From Desulfovibrio sp. UBA6121 (GTDB taxonomy: Bacteria; Desulfobacterota; Desulfovibrionia; Desulfovibrionales; Desulfovibrionaceae): 23,896 nucleotides of DNA. The position numbers were made by a program, and so were the translations under genes. Positions 17,164-22,336 of this stretch are shown here, one piece after another. The notes under the pieces were generated by a model. That model was not told the DNA's origin and made no database searches. It was given only the letters and a program-made list of their open reading frames with translations. The DNA is taken from the NCBI GenBank assembly GCA_002422505.1, contig DIVX01000129.1, forward strand, positions 1-23,896. Reading direction: 5' to 3'. The first letter of the stretch is position 1; the number at the start of each line of letters is the position of its first letter.

Positions 17164-17976
17164 CTAGTCCAGGGCCTGCAGCACGCGGGCCTTGGTGTAG
17201 GCGAAGCGCAGCACGTCGTACTCAAAGGGCGTGTCCGTGGTGTAGTAGCGGAAAGGAATTTCCGAGCGGGTGTTCACCGCGCGCACTGCGGTGTTCACGT
17301 TGCGGGCCAGGGCATGGTCGGAAACGCCCGCCAGGTCGAAGATGTATTCCATCTGATAATACGAGAACACCATGTCGCCCGCGGTGCCCACGGTATCGCG
17401 CACGCTGGAGGGACCGTAGAAGGGCAGCACCACGTAGGCGCCGCTCGGCGCGCCCCAAACGCTCAGGGTCTGGCCGAAGTCCTCGTCCTCGCGCTCGAAG
17501 CCCAGGTTTGTGGCCACGTCGAACATGCCGCCAACGCCCAGAATGGTGTTGGTGACGAAGCGGATCAGCGTCACGTTCACCTTGTCCTGGTCGGCCTGCA
17601 GGGCGGAGTTGGCCAGGCAGGGCACCTCGTTCAGGTTGCCGATGACATTGGACACGCCGGTGCGCACGGTTTTGGGCACGGCAGCCTGGTAGCCGGTGGC
17701 CACGGGCACAAAGACCGCCCGGTCGACCATGGCGTTGAAATTGTACATGCGTCGGTTCATGCCCTCAATGGGATCATACACATAGAGCATGGAGGCCTCG
17801 TCGATGCGCTTGGCGGCCTCTGCGTCCACCTGGTGGGAAACAGGCGCGCGGAACGAGGTTTGCGGCAGGGTGTGCTCCGGGGCCTGGCGCGTGGCGGCGC
17901 AGGCGCACAGCAGGGCCGCAAGGGCGACGAAAGCCACAGACCGGACGGCGTGCAGCGGCGTGCCGAGGATGTTCAT
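17164..17976 (-). CDS. mlaA: MlaA/VacJ-family outer-membrane lipoprotein
   Basis: 270 residues, typical of MlaA. The lipobox LCAC places lipidated Cys at 26. The family signature follows: YDPIEGMNRRMYNFN (about 66-80), then VGGMFDVATNLGF, EDFGQTLSVWG and GAYVVLPFYGPSSVRDTVG. MlaA sits in the outer membrane with porins. It extracts mislocalised phospholipids from the outer leaflet and hands them to the MlaC carrier and MlaFEDB transporter. Here the ATG overlaps the stop of the alpha/beta hydrolase gene as ATGA, so the two proteins are translationally coupled. No mlaB-F genes are in the window. The coupling suggests that the hydrolase acts on, or beside, the same lipids. Confidence 0.94.
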   Translation of the reverse strand: MNILGTPLHAVRSVAFVALAALLCACAATRQAPEHTLPQTSFRAPVSHQVDAEAAKRIDEASMLYVYDPIEGMNRRMYNFNAMVDRAVFVPVATGYQAAVPKTVRTGVSNVIGNLNEVPCLANSALQADQDKVNVTLIRFVTNTILGVGGMFDVATNLGFEREDEDFGQTLSVWGAPSGAYVVLPFYGPSSVRDTVGTAGDMVFSYYQMEYIFDLAGVSDHALARNVNTAVRAVNTRSEIPFRYYTTDTPFEYDVLRFAYTKARVLQALD

Positions 17977-19286
17977 TGCGCCCCCTGCTTCTGGATGATC
18001 TTGAGCATTTTTTGCGCAAAGCCCACGTACTGCAGGTTGCCGCAGTGCCCGCCGTGCGGGAAGAAGGTCCCCCGCTGGCCGAACACGTCCTTCAGGTAGG
18101 CCAGCTCGCGCTCGTTCAAAATGGGGTCATCGTCGTTGCCGATGACATACACGTTGCCCGCAGAGCGCAGGTAGCCGCCCAGATTCGCCAGGGTGCAGGC
18201 CGCCAGGGCCTTTTCCTTGGTCATGCCGCCCTCGCGCGATTGCAGATACGGCAGCAGAAACTCGTCGAAGTACTGCTCGAAAGAGATGCGGCTGGCGGCG
18301 GTGAAGTACGGCAGCAGCGGCTCGCTGGTGGCGATGGTCTTGTCGGCGGGCACCACGTACCCGGCCTTTAGGCAGACGTCGGAGGTGAAGATCATGGACG
18401 CCGCCGTGACGCGAAAGCCCACGCCGATGAGCTGCCGCAGTTCGTCGTCGTTGGCGTCCAGCGTGTTGAAGAAGCGGTACAGCACGCTGCTGTCCAACCG
18501 GCCCACATGGTTGGTGCGGTAGAAGTCGGTGAAGCTCTCGATGAACTTGTTCACCGCCTGCTCGGGCGTCTGCCTGGTGTTGCCCGTCTCGGCCAGCCAG
18601 GAATCGAAAACCAGCGCAGAATTGTACAGGTCCACCGGCGGGTTGATGAGCAGCACCTTGTCGAAGTTGAAGATTTTGTCTTTTTCGTCACGCTTGGCCA
18701 GGAAAGCGGAGTGCAGGGCCCCCAGGCTGTAGCCGGTGACGCTGTAGCGGCTCACCTTGGCCGTCTTCTCCACGTCCTCCTTCACCCAGCGCATCAACGT
18801 GTACAAATCCTCCACGTCGTAGGGCACATAGCCGGAAATGCCGTGCTTGGACAGGCTGACGAGGGAATTGTAGTGCGTGGGCGAGGAAATGCCGATGCTA
18901 TGGAACCCGGCGCTGTAGAACAACTGCTGCAGAAAGCGCACCTTGGAGGAATTGAACCTGGCCCCGGTGCCCGCGATGACGAAGATCAGCGGGGCCTCTT
19001 TTTTCTGCAGCAACACCGAGTACTCCACGGACTCGCAATACCAGAAAAGCTCCGGTATGCGGCGGCCGTCGATCTTGAACGAGCGCGTTTCGGGCTGGGC
19101 TTCGGCCGCCTCGTCCGGGAGCTTGTACCTGCTCTCCGGCGGGGTGCCGTACACCGTGGCCTTGTAGCGGTTGGCATAAGGGAACGGCGCCGCCTCGAGC
19201 CCGGCTTCCGCCGGGGCCGCCAGGGCGGCGGGCGCTGCGCAAAGCGTCAGCAAAAGAAGCACGGCAAGACGAAAGCTGCGCGGCAT
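17973..19286 (-). CDS. Exported alpha/beta hydrolase coupled to MlaA
   Basis: 437 residues from the ATG at 19284-19286, chosen because it opens a standard Sec signal (MPRSFRLAVLLLLTLCAAPAALA, cleavage near 23); a TTG 15 bases upstream is less likely. An alpha/beta-hydrolase fold is supported by the strand and oxyanion-loop region VIAGTGARF (about 108-116). The nucleophile elbow is GYSLG with Ser187, with a plausible acid among Asp385-387 (GNDDDP) and base His414 (PHGGHCGN). A large insert (about 220-350) probably forms a lid. The protein would be periplasmic or membrane-associated. Substrate unknown; a phospholipid or acyl ester is the natural guess from the ATGA overlap with mlaA. Related proteins are sometimes mislabelled as protein kinases, but no kinase motif is present here. 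Confidence 0.72.
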   Translation of the reverse strand: MPRSFRLAVLLLLTLCAAPAALAAPAEAGLEAAPFPYANRYKATVYGTPPESRYKLPDEAAEAQPETRSFKIDGRRIPELFWYCESVEYSVLLQKKEAPLIFVIAGTGARFNSSKVRFLQQLFYSAGFHSIGISSPTHYNSLVSLSKHGISGYVPYDVEDLYTLMRWVKEDVEKTAKVSRYSVTGYSLGALHSAFLAKRDEKDKIFNFDKVLLINPPVDLYNSALVFDSWLAETGNTRQTPEQAVNKFIESFTDFYRTNHVGRLDSSVLYRFFNTLDANDDELRQLIGVGFRVTAASMIFTSDVCLKAGYVVPADKTIATSEPLLPYFTAASRISFEQYFDEFLLPYLQSREGGMTKEKALAACTLANLGGYLRSAGNVYVIGNDDDPILNERELAYLKDVFGQRGTFFPHGGHCGNLQYVGFAQKMLKIIQKQGAQ

Positions 19287-19503
19287 GGCATCCCCAGGCA
19301 AAAGGTTTCCCCCGCTCCCACAACGCGCAATGCGCCGGACGGTTTCTCGCTTTCAAGGGCACAGGCGAAACCCTCTGGCCTGCAACGCGCACAGGCCAGC
19401 AGCTTTTTCCATGCCGAGCGCACCCTACAAGATGCGTGCCTGGATGTCTGCACCATGCAGGTGACAATCCGCCCGACTATGGCACACAACGCGGCGCGGC
19501 AGA

Positions 19504-19544
19504 ATTGGCGGCAAGGCCCCGCACCGGGTGCGCCTGCCGCCAAT
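19504..19544. repeat. Long near-perfect hairpin with 10-bp outer stem
   Basis: ATTGGCGGCA (19504-19513) pairs with TGCCGCCAAT (19535-19544). Within the loop, GGC/GCC and GCAC/GTGC can continue the stem with small bulges. No T-run follows on either strand, so it is not a standard terminator. It could be a repeated palindromic element, a small-RNA segment or a protein-binding site. Confidence 0.65.
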
Positions 19545-19640
19545 CATCCATGCGGACAGGCGGACGCCTCGCCGCCTGGCGGAAGAACAGCGCCAACACC
19601 AAGCCCTTGGCGCGTGCGCGGCTCCTGCGCTGAAAAACGG

Positions 19641-19687
19641 GCATAAAAGAAGTGCGGCGCGGCCCCTGCTGTGGAAGGCCGCGCCGC
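19641..19687 (-). terminator. Rho-independent terminator of the Lys-rich gene
   Basis: A perfect 11-bp stem, GCGGCGCGGCC (19654-19664) with GGCCGCGCCGC (19677-19687), with a 12-base loop. On the minus strand it is followed by CTTCTTTTATG. It lies 30 bases after the stop codon of the Lys/Ala-rich gene. Confidence 0.65.
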
Positions 19688-19717
19688 GAGGAGGGAGAAT
19701 GGGCGGGAGAGTATGCG

Positions 19718-19990
19718 CTATTCGGCGACCTTTTCGGCCTTCTTTTCGACCTTGGCGGCCTTCTTCTCCGCCTTCTTTTCGGCAACGGCGGCCTTTTTGG
19801 CGGCCTTTTTCTCCGCCTTGAGGGCCTTCTTCTCGGCCTTCACGGCTTTCTGCTCTTCCTGCTTTTCTGCGCCGGGGGCGATGGCGGCCTTGGCGGCAAC
19901 CGGGGCGGGCTCGGTGACCTTGACGGTCTGGGCGAAAGCCGGGGCGGCCAGGGCGAGAACCAGGGCGAAAGCGGCGAATTTCTTCAGCAT
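19718..19990 (-). CDS. Small exported Lys/Ala-rich helical protein
   Basis: 90 residues from an ATG with AAGGAG upstream; it has its own terminator at 19641-19687 and a candidate -10 element at 20116-20121, so it is probably a one-gene unit. Residues 1-20 form a clear Sec signal (MLKKFAAFALVLALAAPAFA, cut before Gln21). After a Pro/Ala linker, residues 41-90 are almost entirely Ala, Lys and Glu in repeating units such as AEKKA, KAEKK and KVEKKAEK. This predicts one long, highly charged, lysine-excess helix or coiled coil. There is no cysteine, aromatic residue or known domain in the mature part. Histone-H1-like composition occurs in cytoplasmic DNA-binding proteins, but the signal peptide points to the periplasm or surface. 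Function unknown; binding to lipopolysaccharide, peptidoglycan or nucleic acid is a guess. Confidence 0.78.
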   Translation of the reverse strand: MLKKFAAFALVLALAAPAFAQTVKVTEPAPVAAKAAIAPGAEKQEEQKAVKAEKKALKAEKKAAKKAAVAEKKAEKKAAKVEKKAEKVAE

Positions 19991-20115
19991 GGTCAGTGCT
20001 CCTTCAAATGCGGTTGTGTGTTGGAAACACCCGTTGCGGCCTGGAGGAAACTCCTCCGCGCCGTGCGGCGATGACGACACAACAGCATCCGCCATGCCAA
20101 ACACGCAACATGCTG

Positions 20116-20121
20116 ATTGTA
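20116..20121 (-). promoter_or_regulatory. Candidate -10 element for the Lys-rich gene
   Basis: On the minus strand TACAAT matches the -10 consensus in 5 of 6 positions within a locally AT-rich tract (about 20113-20130). No good -35 lies at 16-18 bases; the nearest TTGGCG is 20 bases away. The implied leader is about 120 bases, long for so small a gene. Confidence 0.32.
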
Positions 20122-20134
20122 TTAATTTAAGCAC

Positions 20135-20151
20135 CGCGTTGCGCCAACGCG
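20135..20151. promoter_or_regulatory. 7-3-7 palindrome upstream of the Lys-rich gene promoter
   Basis: CGCGTTG, CGC, CAACGCG form a perfect dyad at about the -25 to -40 region of the candidate promoter at 20116-20121. This is the form and place of a dimeric repressor or activator site, although a chance GC-rich palindrome is possible. Confidence 0.4.
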
Positions 20152-20184
20152 CGATGCCTGGGCAGAGCAAAGATTGCGCACGCC

Positions 20185-20223
20185 TGCGCCAAAGGCGCAA
20201 GGAAGGGTCGCCCGCGCGCGGGC
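20185..20223 (-). terminator. Two GC-rich palindromes after the glycosyltransferase stop
   Basis: The perfect palindrome GCCCGCGCGCGGGC (20210-20223) overlaps the stop codon. It is followed on the minus strand by a 6-bp hairpin TGCGCC/GGCGCA (20185-20199). There is only a weak T-rich stretch after (AATCTTTGCT on the minus strand), so termination is plausible but not clear. Confidence 0.35.
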
Positions 20224-20933
20224 TAACGCTCTTCGACGTCCAATTTTTGCTGGCGCGGATTCAGACCCTGAGGGTCCAGGCCGCGCCCGGCATCGTACAC
20301 GCCCACCACGCCCGCAATGCGCACCACCGTACGCGCCCGGCGAAAATACTTGCGAATGTTCACGAAGTCCGACTCGTACCCGCCCTCGTCCTGCCAGCCG
20401 CCGCAGCGCACAAAGGCCAGCTCCCGCGCCACGCACAGGCACAGGGGGTCGATGTTGCCCTGGCGGACGGCGTCGGTGGCCGCATCCGCGCCGGGAGGCG
20501 CGGGCCGGGGCAAAAGGGGCGCCTCGGCAAAGGCCCGGCTGGTGTCGATGCTGGCGATGATCAGCTCCGCTTCCAGGTGCGGCAGGTAGTGGGTAAAGGC
20601 CTGCGGGGTCAGGGCGTTGTCGTCGTCCAGAAACAGCAGGTGGCGGCCTGCGGCCTGCTTCATGAGGATATGCCGGATGTGGTTGCCGAAGCCGCAGGTG
20701 CCCCCGGCGGGCCTGGGCAACACAAAGTAGCGCAGCCGTTCCAGTGCGGATTGCGGCCGCGCCCCGTCGCAGGCGTCGAAGCCCACCAGCACCTCCACCT
20801 GGCCGGGGGCCAGCCCGCTGTGCTTAAGGGCCGCCTGCACGCTGCCCAGGGCCTGGGCCAACCCGCGCGGACGCCTGCCCGCACTGGGGATAATGACGCT
20901 GAAAAGCGGCTGCTCAAGCGGTTCGTGCGCCAT
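20223..20933 (-). CDS. Family-2-like glycosyltransferase
   Basis: 236 residues, shorter than many family-2 enzymes but covering the GT-A core. The N-terminal FSVIIPSAGRRPRGLAQAL (about 11-29) is the nucleotide-sugar strand and loop. VEVLVGFDACDG precedes a partial loop, and LLFLDDDNALTP (99-110) provides the Asp triad used for metal and sugar-nucleotide binding. After it, ELIIASIDTS and a Cys-containing segment (IDPLCLCVAR) lead to GGWQDEGGYESDFVN, similar to the acceptor-side ED-type motif. It has no membrane helix. The ATG has GGAGG upstream and lies 20 bases inside the 3' end of the MFS-type gene. The sugar and acceptor are unknown. A role in surface glycan or glycolipid synthesis is inferred from the membrane-protein partner only. 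Confidence 0.72.
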   Translation of the reverse strand: MAHEPLEQPLFSVIIPSAGRRPRGLAQALGSVQAALKHSGLAPGQVEVLVGFDACDGARPQSALERLRYFVLPRPAGGTCGFGNHIRHILMKQAAGRHLLFLDDDNALTPQAFTHYLPHLEAELIIASIDTSRAFAEAPLLPRPAPPGADAATDAVRQGNIDPLCLCVARELAFVRCGGWQDEGGYESDFVNIRKYFRRARTVVRIAGVVGVYDAGRGLDPQGLNPRQQKLDVEER

Positions 20934-22110
20934 GGTCCTCCGGGCCTTCGGGCCGGGTGCGGATGAACTGGGCCGCGATGAGGGAGCACAGGGAGAGCCC
21001 CGCCCCGCCAAGAAACACCACCCGCGAGTCCCACAGCCACAAGGCTCCGCCGATGACCGGAATCACCACGGCGGCGATGTGGTTGATGGTGAAGCCCACG
21101 GCCATGGTGGGAGCGATGTCCTTGGGATCGCCCACCTTCTGGAAATACGTGCTGATGCACATGGCGAAGTTGATGACCAGCTGGTCCAGCACGTACAGGC
21201 ACAAGACCACCGCCAGGGAGTCGCAAAAGGCGTACGCGCAGAACACTACAGTCACGGTGGCATACTCCACGCTCAGCAGCAGCCGTTCGCCGAAGCGGTT
21301 TATGGCCCGGCCTATGAGCGGGTTGGCGATGACGTTGACCGCGTTATTCAGGATGAACAGCCCGGTGATCTCGCTGATGCTCAGGCCGAACTTCTTGACC
21401 AGCAGAAACACGGCAAAGGCCAGAAACACCTGCCGTCTGGCCCCGGCCAGGAAGGTCAGAACATAATACAGGGTGTACCTGCGCTTCAAGAACATCTTCT
21501 TGCGCTGCACAGGCACGCCGGAATGGCTGGGGTTCTGCGTAAGCGCCCACAGACCGGCCAGGGCCACCACCACGCCCAGCACGCCGTAGATTGCGGCGTA
21601 ATCTGCCACGCGAGAGGCAAAAAGCACCAGCAGCCCCACGGCGATGTTGGTGACGCCGGTGACGCTGCGCAGCCTGCCGAACACCAGCGGGGCCTGGGAG
21701 CGGTCGAAATACTGCAACGTCAGCGACATGTTCAGGGTCTCGTAATAATGAAAGCCGAAGCTCATGACCAGCGTGGTGGCCACAAGGCCCCAAAAGCTGG
21801 GGAACAGGCCGGTTATTCCCACCCCAAGCCCCAGCACGGTTATGGCCAGGGCCACAATGCGGTGCTCCGGCAGCACAAGCAGCACATAGACCACCAGCAG
21901 GGACAAGAACCCCGGCACCTCGCGCACGGCCTGCACCAGGCCAACCTCCAGCCCGCCGAACCCGGCGCGCTCCACGGCGAAGTTGTTGAACAGGGTAATC
22001 CAGCCCTGCATGCCTATTTGCGAGGCGGCGGTGAGTATGATGAGAAACAGGAACATGCGCCGGGCCTGGGTCATAATCGGCTGCGGCGCCTGGCTTTGTG
22101 CGTCTGGCAT
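20914..22110 (-). CDS. MFS-type membrane transporter
   Basis: 398 residues from ATG at 22108-22110 with AAGGA upstream. Hydrophobic helices alternate along the whole chain (about 11-12 segments from residue 18 to 388), as in the major facilitator superfamily. Basic loops such as RFGRLRS-like (VFGRLRSVTG), a central cytoplasmic loop (PVQRKKMFLKRRY), and NPLIGRAINRFGERLL resembling the MFS GxLxDRxGRR loop in the second half support this. Substrate unknown; no drug- or sugar-specific motif is recognisable. The stop lies 20 bases inside the downstream glycosyltransferase gene, so they form a coupled pair. The promoter candidate at 22145-22173 would give a leader of about 30 bases. Upstream it is divergent from a chemotaxis receptor gene. 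Confidence 0.82.
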   Translation of the reverse strand: MPDAQSQAPQPIMTQARRMFLFLIILTAASQIGMQGWITLFNNFAVERAGFGGLEVGLVQAVREVPGFLSLLVVYVLLVLPEHRIVALAITVLGLGVGITGLFPSFWGLVATTLVMSFGFHYYETLNMSLTLQYFDRSQAPLVFGRLRSVTGVTNIAVGLLVLFASRVADYAAIYGVLGVVVALAGLWALTQNPSHSGVPVQRKKMFLKRRYTLYYVLTFLAGARRQVFLAFAVFLLVKKFGLSISEITGLFILNNAVNVIANPLIGRAINRFGERLLLSVEYATVTVVFCAYAFCDSLAVVLCLYVLDQLVINFAMCISTYFQKVGDPKDIAPTMAVGFTINHIAAVVIPVIGGALWLWDSRVVFLGGAGLSLCSLIAAQFIRTRPEGPEDHGARTA

Positions 22111-22144
22111 GGAAGTCCTTGGTTGGGGGGAAAACCGCTGCGCC

Positions 22145-22173
22145 ACGGTATTCCCGCTGGCCTGCGGGGTCAA
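22145..22173 (-). promoter_or_regulatory. Candidate sigma-70 promoter for the MFS-glycosyltransferase pair
   Basis: On the minus strand TTGACC (22168-22173) and TACCGT (22145-22150) are 17 bases apart; the -35 matches 5 of 6 and the -10 matches 3 of 6. Confidence 0.4.
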
Positions 22174-22246
22174 CTTCCGCATCCGGGCAGGCCAACGCGC
22201 TGTCTCTAAAATATTATTTTGCGTATTCCATATTCGCGTACCCCTG

Positions 22247-22275
22247 TTGCAATACCCACCAATGGCCGATAGAGT
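22247..22275 (+). promoter_or_regulatory. Candidate promoter of the Cache chemotaxis receptor
   Basis: TTGCAA (22247-22252) and TAGAGT (22270-22275) are 17 bases apart, with 4 of 6 matches each. The overlapping GCCGATAG (22265-22272) resembles the FliA (sigma-28) -10 GCCGATAA, which would suit a chemotaxis gene, but no TAAA lies at the expected place for its -35. The leader would be about 55 bases. Confidence 0.4.
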
Positions 22276-22298
22276 ACAAGTCCTTGCAATTGGTGGGT
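22254..22298. promoter_or_regulatory. Inverted repeat ACCCACCAAT / ATTGGTGGGT around the receptor promoter
   Basis: Perfect 10-bp arms at 22254-22263 and 22289-22298 with a 25-base spacer. One arm falls in the -10/-35 spacer and the other after the predicted transcript start, so a repressor could hold both arms. Both copies also adjoin TTGCAA-type bases. The surrounding 22200-22330 is markedly more AT-rich than the rest of the window. Confidence 0.55.
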
Positions 22299-22336
22299 TT
22301 GATTAATGATCAAAAAGTGTTATTCAGGGGTGTGGC

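Larger units (their letters stand above)
19287..19717. other. Non-coding spacer between hydrolase and Lys-rich gene
   Basis: About 430 bases with no credible gene on either strand; short frames here have no good ribosome binding sites and low-similarity compositions. It contains the leader of the hydrolase gene, an inverted pair GGCCTG/CAGGCC around 19378-19398, a strong structured element at 19504-19544 and the terminator of the Lys-rich gene at 19641-19687. I could not identify a convincing -10/-35 pair for the hydrolase. Confidence 0.6.

Noticed and set aside
19436..19633. Short plus-strand frame in the spacer upstream of the hydrolase
   Set aside because: No ribosome binding site, no recognisable motif, and it spans the hairpin at 19504-19544.
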